A DNA stretch of 57,950 nt from Winogradskyella sp. GTDB taxonomy: Bacteria > Bacteroidota > Bacteroidia > Flavobacteriales > Flavobacteriaceae. Location: assembly GCF_028282165.1 (NCBI RefSeq), contig NZ_JANQIM010000019.1, positions 1 through 57,950 on the forward strand. Direction: 5' to 3'. The position numbers and the translations under genes are program-made. Of the stretch, positions 18,447-29,300 are shown in pieces. A model generated the notes under the pieces. That model was given only the letters and a program-made list of their open reading frames with translations. It searched no databases and was not told the DNA's origin. Position 1 is the first letter of the stretch. Every line of letters starts with the position of its first letter.

Positions 18447-19802
18447 TTATTTTTTGGCTTTTTTGGAACTATCGGTGCCTTCAGGTTGATAATAATTGGG
18501 CGGGAAACCGTTTAGCTGTCGCCATAACTCAAACCAGATAGGCACATCTTCTAACAAGGCCATGGTAAACGCTCCCGAACCTGCCCTAATTTCTTCAGGC
18601 CAAGGATGATCTTCTGGATCTGGTTTTAATAATACCCTAAATCTTCCGTTAGCACTTATAAAACGCTCTACGGCTACGACCTCTGCACCATAGGTACCAT
18701 AAGATACATTAGGCCATCCACTAAAAATAATTGCTGGCCATCCATCGAACTGAATTCGTACTTTTTCGCCCGGATGTATTAATGGTAAATCAATTGGCCG
18801 TACAAAGGTTTCCACAGCTAAATCAATATTTTCTGGTATTATCCCTACAAGTTCTTCACCTTCTTTAAAGGTTTGACCAACGCCACCGCGAAATGCAGTA
18901 TTTATAAAACCATCATAAGGCGCAGTGATATAAAGCATATCTCGTCTTAATTCGTAGTTTGCTACCTGATTTTCTAACTTTTGCACATCGGCCTCAGTGC
19001 TAAATTGACTGGACTGTGCTGAGAATTTCTCACTTCGTGCCTTAGATATTTTATCAGAAAACTCTTGTTTTACACGATTTATTTCCAATTTTGCATTAGT
19101 TACATCAGCTTTACTTACCAATAGCTTGGCTTCTTGCGAGGTTTCTTTCGCTTGTGTTTCCTGAAGTTTAATTGCGGCATCTTCTAAATTTTTTCTGGCC
19201 ACAAAACCATCTTTAAACAAAGAATCTGCACGATTATATTTAATTTGAGCAATCCTTAAGTTGGTACGTGCTGCTACTAAATCAATACTATCTGCTTTTA
19301 CCTTTTGCTTAGCTTGTGCTAGTTTATTGTCGGCTTGCTCTAGTTTCAATTTTCGTTCGTTTATTAATGCTCCTATTCGTACATCTTGTGCTCTTACTTT
19401 TTCTTCGTATGACTTTGCAGAAAACTCCTTTGCATCCCGCTGTTGTTGGGTTCGCTCTACCAAATTAGGGTCGAAATACTCACTTTTAATCTCTGCAATC
19501 TGCATAATAGTATCCCCTTTTTTTACGGTTTGGCCTTCTCGGACATACCACTTCTGAATACTTCCAGGTATTGGAGATTGTATGGTTTGAGGTCGCTGCT
19601 CTGGCGTAAGTGAGGTGACTTGTCCTCTACCAGAAATATTTTGTGTCCAAGGCAAAAACAAGATAACGAGACATACGATTGCAAAACCAGTTAAAAATCT
19701 TTTAGACTGCTTGTAATAATCCTTATTAAAAACATGTTTTGAAGACTTATACTTTGTTAAGTCGACCGTTTTATTCAGTGGGTTTCTAGATATATTTAAC
19801 AT
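18447..19802 (-). CDS. HlyD-family membrane-fusion adaptor
   Basis: The 451-residue product has one N-terminal membrane helix (about residues 36-54, FLTGFAIVCLVILFLPW). A lipoyl-like half-motif follows (IPGSIQKWYVREGQTVKKGD), then a long coiled-coil hairpin (about 120-300), then the second lipoyl half and beta-barrel (YDGFINTAFRGGVGQTFKEGE). The ATG at 19802 is preferred because it lies 11 bases after the ABC gene stop and before the membrane helix; the longer frame to 19856 would overlap that gene. It links the inner-membrane ABC protein to the TolC channel. Confidence 0.9.
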   Translation of the reverse strand: MLNISRNPLNKTVDLTKYKSSKHVFNKDYYKQSKRFLTGFAIVCLVILFLPWTQNISGRGQVTSLTPEQRPQTIQSPIPGSIQKWYVREGQTVKKGDTIMQIAEIKSEYFDPNLVERTQQQRDAKEFSAKSYEEKVRAQDVRIGALINERKLKLEQADNKLAQAKQKVKADSIDLVAARTNLRIAQIKYNRADSLFKDGFVARKNLEDAAIKLQETQAKETSQEAKLLVSKADVTNAKLEINRVKQEFSDKISKARSEKFSAQSSQFSTEADVQKLENQVANYELRRDMLYITAPYDGFINTAFRGGVGQTFKEGEELVGIIPENIDLAVETFVRPIDLPLIHPGEKVRIQFDGWPAIIFSGWPNVSYGTYGAEVVAVERFISANGRFRVLLKPDPEDHPWPEEIRAGSGAFTMALLEDVPIWFELWRQLNGFPPNYYQPEGTDSSKKAKK

Positions 19803-19813
19803 GATATTTTGCT

Positions 19814-21475
19814 TTAAACGATTTGACCTCTTTTTAAGGTAACGGTATCCGTACACTCACTTGCCCAATCATTATTAAAACTAACAACGATGAGTGTCCA
19901 TGGGTTAGAGTCGTCCGTTAAAAACTTTATAAGTTCTTGGGCTTCTTCTCTTTCAAAATGCTCTAGAGGATCTTCTAATAATAGTAATTTGGGTTTGCGT
20001 ACGATAGCTCGAGCCAAAATTAATTTTTTAGCTACGGTATACGAGGTTTGTTTTGCTTCAGGATAAATAATGGTGTCCAGACCTTTTTCTGTATCCTTGA
20101 TATATTCTGATAGTCTAACGTTTCTTAATGCCTCCCTGACTTCATCTGGCGAGATATCGGGATCTCCAAACGTTATATTATCTTTTATGGTTCCTTCAAA
20201 CGGTGTTTCATCCGCTAATGATACTCCTAAATTATAGCGATATCTATTGGTATGAATACTCTTTAAGTTGACATCATTAAGATAAATAACGCCATCAGTA
20301 GGCTTAATAATACCAGCAATTAATCTCAATAAGCTTGATTTTCCTGCACCGCTAGCACCGCGAACCAAAACTCTGCTCTTTGCCTTAATACTTAGCGAAA
20401 TATCTTTTAATATTGGCATAGACCTGTCGGGGACTGTGTAGGTCACGTTGTCGAGTTGAATATTAAAATCTTCTGTAAAAACTGGATCTTCACCTTCTTG
20501 ACTTTCAATTTTTTTATCGACCACTTGTCCCATTTTCTCTAAAGATGTCAACACATCATAGAAAGATTCTAAACCTAAGATTAGTTTTTCGACTGAAGTA
20601 ATTATTAATAAAATGATAATCTCAGCAGCAACAAACTGACCAATGTTCATTTCCTGGCTTAGTACTAACAAACCTCCAATAATCAAAAGTCCTGCCGTAA
20701 CAATAACCTTAAAACCAATCATTTGAATAAATTGAAGTACCAAAATTTTGAAATGATTTTCACGATCTTTTAAATAACCATCTACCAAATAATCGTTCTT
20801 GCTTAATGCCATTGTAGTTTTTCCCGACATTTTAAAACTGATGATTGAACGCGCTACTTCCTGTATCCAGTGGGCTACTTTATATTTTTGTTTAGATTCT
20901 TTTAAACTAGTTACCATACCTCGTTCTATAGTGTACTTAAATACAATGTATATCAATACGATCAATAGAATACCAAATGCAATAAAAAATGGATGATACA
21001 GTGATAATAGAATCAACGCAAAGACTATCTGCAGGGCTGCTGCTGGTACATCCAATAAGAGCTTGGCCAGCCCTTTCTGAATGTTGAGGACGTCGAAAAA
21101 ACGATTAGCCAATTCTGGCGGATAATAATTTACCAACTCATCCATCCTTATTTTTGGAAACCTATAAGTAAACTCAAACGATGCTCTCATAAAAATACGT
21201 TGCTGAATCGTTTCTATAATACGCATCTGCATCAATTGCAGAACACCAACGAATGCCACGCCCAATGTAACAAGTATGACAAGTATAATCCATGATGTAC
21301 TTACCTGAGCACCTTGAATAAGGTTAATAATTGCCTGAATTCCTAAAGGAAGTGTCAATGCTATGAGTCCTGAAAACACAGCATAATACAAAACCTGGGT
21401 AATGTCTTTTCGCTCTAGCTTCAAAATACCTACAAAGCGTTGCCAAGGTGTTAAAAGAGGTTTATTTTGATCCAT
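19814..21475 (-). CDS. ABC exporter-like protein with degenerate ATPase domain
   Basis: The 553-residue protein has a six-helix ABC exporter membrane domain (about residues 25-310) and a C-terminal nucleotide-binding domain. Walker A is intact (GASGAGKS, 373-380). The Q-loop glutamine is Ala421, the LSGGQ signature is replaced by TSYTV (477-481), Walker B Asp-Glu is swapped to Glu501-Asp502, and the H-loop histidine is lost (VVSF near 532). It may bind but hardly hydrolyse ATP unless a second subunit helps. It overlaps the TetR gene stop by 14 bases. The cognate HlyD and TolC genes follow, as in type I secretion or drug export. Confidence 0.88.
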   Translation of the reverse strand: MDQNKPLLTPWQRFVGILKLERKDITQVLYYAVFSGLIALTLPLGIQAIINLIQGAQVSTSWIILVILVTLGVAFVGVLQLMQMRIIETIQQRIFMRASFEFTYRFPKIRMDELVNYYPPELANRFFDVLNIQKGLAKLLLDVPAAALQIVFALILLSLYHPFFIAFGILLIVLIYIVFKYTIERGMVTSLKESKQKYKVAHWIQEVARSIISFKMSGKTTMALSKNDYLVDGYLKDRENHFKILVLQFIQMIGFKVIVTAGLLIIGGLLVLSQEMNIGQFVAAEIIILLIITSVEKLILGLESFYDVLTSLEKMGQVVDKKIESQEGEDPVFTEDFNIQLDNVTYTVPDRSMPILKDISLSIKAKSRVLVRGASGAGKSSLLRLIAGIIKPTDGVIYLNDVNLKSIHTNRYRYNLGVSLADETPFEGTIKDNITFGDPDISPDEVREALRNVRLSEYIKDTEKGLDTIIYPEAKQTSYTVAKKLILARAIVRKPKLLLLEDPLEHFEREEAQELIKFLTDDSNPWTLIVVSFNNDWASECTDTVTLKRGQIV

Positions 21476-22154
21476 TTGTTGTTGTCTTTAATACGTTTTG
21501 GGTTAGATTAATAAAGAATTGTGTAGGCGTAACATCCTTACCACAGTCTGTGATAGAACTAAAATGCACCTTTAAAAAATGCTGATGTAGCGCACCTTCT
21601 ACTATAGTACTGGCTAAACTAGAGGGGAACTCGTAGTCTGAGTTAACCTTGTTAATAATTTCACTCAGCCGTTTAATAAGTCTTTTGTAAACCACAAAGT
21701 AACCTTCTTTGTTTTCACTATCAACTTCTTTGGTTAAGTAAGATTTTGAATATTCATTGATGATAATTCTGTTTAGAATAACTTCATTGATATGCGTATA
21801 GGTAATATCTTCTTTAATAGTGCGGGTTACTGCTTCTATAGCTTTAAACAGTTGTTCTTTATTGTCTGGCACATTATGGGTAGCAAAAACCAGTTGGTAT
21901 TCTATCCAAGCCCAATACCAAGACGTTAAATAAAGGAGCAATTTGTGCTTGCTTTCAAAATAACGATAAATGGAGCTTTCGTTAGAACCAATTTTGGCTC
22001 CTAGCTTCTTAAATGTAAAACTGTCGAAGCCGATTTCATCTATAAGCAAAATGCTATGTTCAATAATCCGTTTGCCCAAATCTGACGACTCCGGATCTTT
22101 AATATAGATTTTATCAGGCACTGCAATCTTTAAATTTGATAGTAAATTTATCAT
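21462..22154 (-). CDS. TetR/AcrR-family transcriptional regulator
   Basis: The 230-residue regulator has an N-terminal HTH (FKKLGAKIGSNESSIYRYFESKHKLL, about residues 50-77) and a helical ligand-binding C-terminal part. The ATG at 22154 is chosen because a TTG at 22175 lies inside the promoter-like box TATATTTG (22173-22180). It is the first gene of the export operon and probably represses the whole unit. A 13-base odd palindrome in the promoter spacer, 27 bases upstream of the ATG, is its likely operator. The inducer is unknown. Confidence 0.9.
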   Translation of the reverse strand: MINLLSNLKIAVPDKIYIKDPESSDLGKRIIEHSILLIDEIGFDSFTFKKLGAKIGSNESSIYRYFESKHKLLLYLTSWYWAWIEYQLVFATHNVPDNKEQLFKAIEAVTRTIKEDITYTHINEVILNRIIINEYSKSYLTKEVDSENKEGYFVVYKRLIKRLSEIINKVNSDYEFPSSLASTIVEGALHQHFLKVHFSSITDCGKDVTPTQFFINLTQNVLKTTTNGSK

Positions 22155-22172
22155 ACTTAAAATTTTAGATTG

Positions 22173-22193
22173 CAAATATAATAGTAATACTAT
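22173..22193 (-). promoter_or_regulatory. Promoter and putative TetR operator of the export operon
   Basis: A TATATTTG -7 box (minus strand, 22173-22180) directly adjoins ATAGTAATACTAT (22181-22193), a 13-base palindrome with a single central base. It would sit in the promoter spacer, so a bound TetR dimer would block RNA polymerase. No convincing -33 TTG lies at 19 bases. The start point would be near 22166, giving a leader of about 12 bases. Confidence 0.55.
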
Positions 22194-22271
22194 CGATTTT
22201 GCGTATTTAACAAATATTTAGCCTATTAATTATAGTGATATGTATTATAAATAAAATTTATGAATTGGCAA

Positions 22272-23225
22272 TTAAAGCTCTGAAATGCTAACTTTCTCTT
22301 TTTGGAATACTTTGATCTTTGGCAACCCTGCGATAGCTTTATCTATCCATTTAAGCGCCTCAGCTTTGTTCTTTTTGTGCTTGTAGATTTGAGCTAAGCG
22401 ATAATAAGCCCAAGCTTTCGGTACTCCATCTTTTGCAGAATGATTTACTAAGTAGGTCTTTAGGCATTTTTCGCCTTTGTCTAGCTGTACATTATAATCT
22501 GCGCATACTTTGCCTATCTGGTAGTGCATAGCATTACGCTGATGTTTTTGGTGTGCCTTTTCTATATTATCGATGGCCTTACCTGGCTCCTCTTGTTCTT
22601 CATAAAAGTTGGTCAGTTTTTCATAACAAGTCACCGAGCCTCCAACTTTAATAGCCAGTTTATAATATTTTTCGGCCAATTCTGGTTCATCATCATATTC
22701 ATAGACGTAGCCTTTTGCAAGATAGCCGTCAACCTCAGATAAATTCTGAAGTTCATTGGCGTATTTCAATGCTTTTGAAGTACTACCACCAACAATTCCG
22801 GGTAGCGACATGTATAATTCTACTAGAGCCCAGCGTGTATCTATATGGTTGGGGTCTAACTCTGCGGCTTTTAAAAAAGCACGCTTTACATCACCTATAA
22901 GACCTAAGGCTCTTAGCTTACTTACACTTAATGCTTTCATTCCTAAAGCTCCACCGTACTTGTAGTGATAGTTGGCATTATTAGGTTCTTTTTCGGCCAG
23001 CTTTTTGTACTGAACAATGGCCTCATCCCACTTTTCCTGATGGCCATAGGCATCACCCAATAATTCAATGGCTTCCTTATCATTAGGATTAGACTTCAAA
23101 AAAGTTGCGATTTCCTCTTGTGCTTTTACAAAGTTCTTCTGGTCTAAAAAGGTTTTTGCATTCTCTTTTGGAGTCTGAGAAAAACATAATGAAGACATAA
23201 GGATCATCCAGAAAAACCTATTCAT
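22272..23225 (-). CDS. Periplasmic TPR protein
   Basis: The 317-residue protein starts with a signal peptide (MNRFFWMILMSSLCFSQ). Tetratricopeptide repeats then run along its length: NDKEAIELLGDAYGHQEKWDEAIVQY and NYHYKYGGALGMKALS are typical, and about five or six units are visible. The ALSVSKLRALGLIGDVKRAFLKAAELDPNHIDTRW segment is a longer inter-repeat. It probably scaffolds protein contacts in the periplasm. It is transcribed alone, divergent from the alpha-2-macroglobulin gene. A TATTTTTG box (23244-23251) lies upstream. Confidence 0.85.
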   Translation of the reverse strand: MNRFFWMILMSSLCFSQTPKENAKTFLDQKNFVKAQEEIATFLKSNPNDKEAIELLGDAYGHQEKWDEAIVQYKKLAEKEPNNANYHYKYGGALGMKALSVSKLRALGLIGDVKRAFLKAAELDPNHIDTRWALVELYMSLPGIVGGSTSKALKYANELQNLSEVDGYLAKGYVYEYDDEPELAEKYYKLAIKVGGSVTCYEKLTNFYEEQEEPGKAIDNIEKAHQKHQRNAMHYQIGKVCADYNVQLDKGEKCLKTYLVNHSAKDGVPKAWAYYRLAQIYKHKKNKAEALKWIDKAIAGLPKIKVFQKEKVSISEL

Positions 23226-23243
23226 ACCACAAGCAATTTTTTA

Positions 23244-23251
23244 CAAAAATA
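23244..23251 (-). promoter_or_regulatory. -7 box of the TPR gene
   Basis: On the minus strand TATTTTTG matches TAnnTTTG and lies 18 bases before the ATG at 23225. No -33 TTG is found at 17-23 bases. Confidence 0.4.
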
Positions 23252-23302
23252 CAATTTATTAACGTGGGCATTCCCTTGCAAATTGTTTAACTTAACTCAT
23301 TG

Positions 23303-23322
23303 AAAAGGGGTGTTGCCCTTTT
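23303..23322 (+). promoter_or_regulatory. Terminator-like hairpin in the alpha-2-macroglobulin leader
   Basis: AAAAGGG-6 nt-CCCTTTT forms a 7-bp stem followed by a run of T. It lies 55 bases before the ATG at 23377. It could be an attenuator, or a terminator of transcription arriving from upstream. The structure is read from the sequence; the function is inferred. Confidence 0.45.
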
Positions 23323-23336
23323 TAGGCTTTTTTTGG

Positions 23337-23355
23337 AATACCTTTTGAAGGTATT
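23337..23355 (+). repeat. Inverted repeat just upstream of the alpha-2-macroglobulin gene
   Basis: AATACCTT-TTG-AAGGTATT is a perfect 8-bp stem with a 3-base loop, 22 bases before the ATG. It overlaps a TACCTTTTG sequence resembling the -7 box with one extra base, so it may be an operator overlapping the promoter. Confidence 0.5.
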
Positions 23356-23376
23356 TTGATGAAAATATAAACTTAA

Positions 23377-26300
23377 ATGAAAAATCTTATCTCAATACTA
23401 ATGCTAGTTTGCTTTGCTTCTTTTTCTAACGCACAAAACCATTTTGAAAGCCAATGGAAAAAGGTAATCGAATTTGAAAATGACGGCTTAACCAAGAGTG
23501 CAACCGATCTCGTTGATACCATTTACAATGCCGCAGTAGCTTCTAATAACAAACAGCAACAGATTAAAGCATTGCTCTATAAGAGCAAATACATGTTGGT
23601 ACTTGAAGAAGATGCCCAACTCAATATTATTAAGCGTTTTAAAACTGAAATCGAAAAAGCGGATAAGATGGTGACCAAACACCTCTTAGAAAACATGTTA
23701 GCCACGATGTACTGGCAATATTTTCAGCAAAACCGATATCGGTTTTACGATAGAACCAATACTAGCGACAAAGTCAGTGACGATTTTAGAACATGGGATC
23801 TAGAAACCTTGTTCAATGAAATTCACATCTATTATCAACGTTCCTTAGAAAATGGATTGCTACTTCAGCAAGAACGATTAGAGAATTACAAAACACTTTT
23901 AATAGAGGCGGAGGGTTCTAAAACATATAGACCCACTTTATACGATTTACTAAGTCATAATGCGCTACAATTTTACAAGACCAGTGAAAATAGCATTACA
24001 AAACCCGCTTATCAATTTAAAATTGAAAACATAGCCCTAATTAGTGATAGTGAAGAGTTTATAAATCTCGAGATAATTTCCAAAGACACATTATCCTTAC
24101 AGCTTAATGCGCTTAATATCTATCAGAATCTCTTAAAATTCCATAGAAATGCTAAGACTTCAAAAGCCTTTGTTATAATAGACATCGAACGATTAAAATA
24201 TGTAGCACAACATGCAATTTTTGAGGACAAAGAAGCACTTTTGATCAATACACTTAAAGCTAAAGCCAAATCCCTAAAAAGTTCGCCGCTTTCTGCTTTA
24301 TACAATTTTGAAATAGCTTCTGTGTTCCAAGAATTGGGAAGTCGATACAACAGTAACCCATATCAAGGTAACGTTGATGAAACCTATCGTTGGAAACTTA
24401 AAGACGCTTTGGAATTATGCGATGCTGTTATTTCAGAATATCCCGAGAGCGATGGTGCTAAAGCATGTGATTTTCTAAAAAAGCAAATGCTACAACCAAG
24501 TTTAAGACTCCAAGCAGAAAGGTTTCTTCCTGTCAATTTGACTTCGCGAGTTCTAGTGACTTATACAAACTTAAAGGTACTCGACTTTAAAATCTATAAG
24601 ATTGACATTAACCAGCTTAAAACGTTCAACCAAACATATCATACAGAGGATAAAGCTAGGTTTTTCAAAAAACTTAAGCCTCTCAAATCTTTTACCAGCA
24701 CTTTAAAATCAGAAGGAGATTACCAACAACACAGTACAGAAATTGTCATTCCTGAACTGACAAATGGCTTTTATCTCATTAAAGTAGACACTAATACCAA
24801 GGACAATGTCTTCGCTGCTACCCATATTCAAGTTACGGACTTAGCGCTTATAGAAAGCAATGAGAATGAGGTCGTTAATTATCAACTTATCAACAGAAAT
24901 AATGGTTTACCTATAGTAGATGCGTCTATTAGTATTTCTTACAGGGATAATAAAAATGAGTCTTATAATAAAATGTTGTCTACAAATCGTTTTGGAAAAT
25001 TTCAATTCAAAAAGGACAAAAATCATTACAGAGCCATAGAAGTTAGAGCAGATCACAAAGATGATATCGCATTCTTTGGAGATTATAATATTGGGAGAAT
25101 GTACAAAGAGAGAGGCGATAGCGATACACGATACAGAACGTTTCTGTTTACAGATCGTAGTATATACAGACCCGGGCAAACGGTTTACTTTAAAGGAATT
25201 GTTACCAAAACCCAAAACGGCAAATCATCTATCGTAGACAACGAAAATGTTGTTACCAAACTTTACAATGTGAATGGCGAAGCTATAGCTGAGCTAAAGC
25301 TTTCTACAAACGAATTTGGGTCGTTTCATGGTGAATTTATTTTGCCTAATGATGGGTTAACAGGTGCATATCACATTGCAAATAAAGTAAAGAATTATGC
25401 GAATACTGAACGTGCTTATTTCTCTGTTGAAGAATACAAACGGCCTAAGTTTAAACCAGAATTTCAACCCATAACAGATATCTTTAAAGTCAACGATAGC
25501 ATCACAGTAAAAGGTACTGCAATTGCTTTTGCAGGAAGTAATATTACTGATGCCAAAGTGATATATCGTGTGAAGCGACAAGTGCAATATCCTGGTTGGT
25601 GGTATTGGAAACGGCCTTATTACAACTCCGAACCGCAAGAAATCACCTTTGGGGAAAGTACCACAGATGCGTCTGGTAATTTTGAAATTACCTTTAAGGC
25701 ACAACCTGATGAAACGGTATCAAAAGAAGGACTCCCCATATTTAGGTATGAAGTTACAGCAGATGTCACCGATATTAATGGCGAAACACGATCTGCAACT
25801 ACAATCGTCAATGTAGGTTATCATGCTATGACATTAAACATTATTGCTCCGCAGACAATAGATAAATCCAAATCTGCTCGACGTTCAGGTGGGAAAGAGA
25901 TTGAGATATCTTTAGTTACCCAGAATTTAAATGGTGAAGACGTCCCTGCAAAAGGTACACTCAGAATATACAAACTTAAGGCGCCGAGCCGAGTATTGCG
26001 TAATAGACCTTGGAAAGCCCCAGATTTTCAAATGATTTCAAAAGAAGATTTTAAACGTTTATTTCCGCACGATCCTTATCATAATGAACACACATTGGCC
26101 AATTGGAAAAAAGGGGGTGAAGTCTTTAGTATTGATTTCGACACTGAAAAGAACAAAACGATAACTTTACAAGAGCTGAAAAAATGGGATTCCGGAAAGT
26201 ATATTATTATTGCGGAAAGCAAAGACACGTTTGGGCAAGAGGTTAAAGATGAAGCCTACACATCACTTTTTAGCAACTCCGATAAAACCATTGCGGATAA

Positions 26301-29300
26301 TCAATTGTTTGAAGCCTCATTAGATAAGGATAGTTATGGGGCAGGAGATATGGCTAAACTCACTGTTGGATCTGCAGCAAGAGACATTACAGTAACCGTT
26401 GAAATCGAAAAAGATGGTAGAATCATTTCGACGCAACTTGCAAAGCTCAGCAACTCTAAAAAAACATTTAACATTCCTATTTTAGAGCCTGATTTAGGAG
26501 GGTTTGAAGTGCATGTCAGTTACGCTGCATTTAACTCCTATATATCGCAAAGTTTTAGAGTCAATGTACCTTATCCTAAAACAGACTTGGAGATAGAGAC
26601 CACAACGTTTAGAGATAAGCTACAACCCGGACAGGACGAAACCTGGAGCTTTAAGATTAAAGGATCTAAAGGCGACAAAGTCTCTGCTGAATTATTAGCC
26701 AGTATGTATGATATCTCCTTGGACGAATTTAAAGCTCATCAATGGAATTTTAGTCCAATTGATGAACCTAATTATTATGGTAGAATTAACAAAAACTCTC
26801 GACAAAGCTTTGGCAATACCAACTTTAGATTGTTTAATCGTTTTACGAATATTACCCATTTAAATGCACAAGGTTTTGATCAGTTGAATTGGTTTGGGTT
26901 TTACTTTGGTGATCGCCGACATATGTGGAGAGCAAAAAATTCTGCAGTTGCCTACTCCCCTGACAATATTATGGCTCTTGAAGAGTCCGTGATAGATGAT
27001 GAAATGACATTTGCAGTAACACCTCAACAACCCGAACGTGGTCTTGCGGGTGGAATTGAAATAGATAGAGATGGGGTAAAAGATAAAAATCCTATAGAAC
27101 CTTCAAGTGAAGAAAAGTTAGGTTCATCACCTATTCAAATCCGCAAAAACCTTAATGAAACCGCATTTTTCTTTCCACAATTACAAACCGATGCAGATGG
27201 TAATGTAAGCTTCAACTTTAAAGCTCCCGAAGCTCTAACCAAATGGAAATTGCAATTACTAGCCCATACGAAAACTCTAGAAAGTACAGTTACCGAATTA
27301 GAAGCCGTAACACAAAAAGAGTTGATGGTGATCCCAAATGTACCGCGTTTTTTAAGAGAAGGCGATGAAATTAACATCAGCACAAAAATCGCGAACCTTA
27401 CAGATGACTTATTACATGGTACAGCTCATATAGAGCTGACTGATCCTATTTCTAGTGAAGATTTACACCAAATAATTCAAGCAGAACCAGGAAAAAACAA
27501 AATGATAAAGACCGATTTAATCTTGAAGAATTTTTCGGTTAATGCTAAGGGAAACACGCAGGTATCTTGGAAATTAAACATCCCCGGAGGCATTCAGGTT
27601 GTGCAATACAAAATTGTTGCTATATCTGTAGATTTAGAGAAAGGAACACAATTTAGCGACGGCGAGCAAAATGCATTACCGGTCTTATCCAATAGAATGC
27701 TAGTGACCGAAACCCTGCCTATGTGGGTGCGTTCTAATGAAACCAAAACATTTACATTGGATAAACTCGCTTCAACCTCACTAAGCGACCCAAAAACAAC
27801 ACTCAAAAATCATAGGTTGACTTTAGAGATGACCTCTAATCCGGCGTGGTATGCAGTCCAAGCATTACCCTATTTAATGGAATATCCTTACGACTGTAAT
27901 GAGCAAACCTTCTCAAGGTATTATGCCAACGCCCTGGCACAACATATTGTAAGATCGAACCCAAAGATAGAAGCCGTTTTCAATAAATGGGCTTCGACAA
28001 GCTCAGCCAAAACTCGAGAGGTACTTTTATCTAATCTTGAGAAGAATCAGGAATTAAAGTCTTTATTGATTCAAGAAACACCCTGGCTACGCGATGCACA
28101 ATCCGAAACCGAACAGAAAAAGCGCATTGGCTTATTATTCAACCTTAATAAAATGAATAACGAGTTAAATTCGGCACTACGAAAACTAAAAAACAACCAA
28201 TTGCCATCAGGTGCTTGGCCTTGGTTTAATGGCGGCTATGCCAATCGCTACATTACACAACATATCGTTGCTGGTTTTGGCCACTTAGATAAACTAGGTG
28301 TCACATCGAGCGCAGTCGAGATGCAAATGATTACAGATGCCATTCGATACTTAGATACCCAATTTGTAAAAGAATATAAAGACATTAAAAAATACAATAA
28401 GGATGCAGATTTAACTAAAGACCATCTGTCTTACATGCAATTACATTACTTGTACCTCCGTAGTTTTTATCTAAACATAAAACCTTCTAAAGAGGTCAAT
28501 ACCATAATGGACTATTACAAAGGCCAGATAAAAAAATACTGGTTGCCGCGTTCACTATATGCTAAAGGTTTGATGGCATTGACCATGCACCGAATGAATG
28601 ATAGCGAAACTACAAGTAAAATTCTAAAATCTTTAAAAGAAAACAGTATTACTTCTGAAGAATTGGGCATGTATTGGAAAGAAAATACCAATTCTTGGCA
28701 TTGGTACCAAGCACCTATTGAAACACAAGCCTTAATGATTGAAGTATTTAGCGAGGTTGGTAATGTCATTTCGACAGAACACGATAGTGTGACGAGAAAT
28801 CTCACCGACATCGATAATCTAAAAATCTGGTTATTAAAGAACAAACAAACCAATCAATGGAAAACGACCAAAGCCACCACCGAAGCTGTATATGCATTAC
28901 TGCTTCAAGGTAGTTCTTGGTTGGATGCAACAGACATGGTTGATGTAAAGGTCGACAACGAAACTATTTCACCTGAAACTTTAGACCATGTAAAAGTAGA
29001 AGCCGGTACAGGTTATTACAAAACGTCTTGGAATGGTTATGAAATTAAAGAAGAACAAGCCGATGTCACCATTACAAAAAAAGGCGATGGCATTGCTTGG
29101 GGAGCCTTATATTGGCAATACTTTGAGAACTTAGATAAGATTACCTCAGCCGAGACACCTCTAAAATTGAGCAAAAAACTCTTTTTAAAGACCAACACCA
29201 ATACAGGTGAAAAAATTTCGGAAATTACTTCGAACACTAAACTAAAAGTGGGCGACTTGGTAAGAGTGCGCATGGAATTGCGCACAGACCGTTCCATGGA

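Noticed and set aside
24907..25215. Antisense frames within the alpha-2-macroglobulin gene
   Set aside because: They follow codon constraints of the sense frame and show no protein features of their own.
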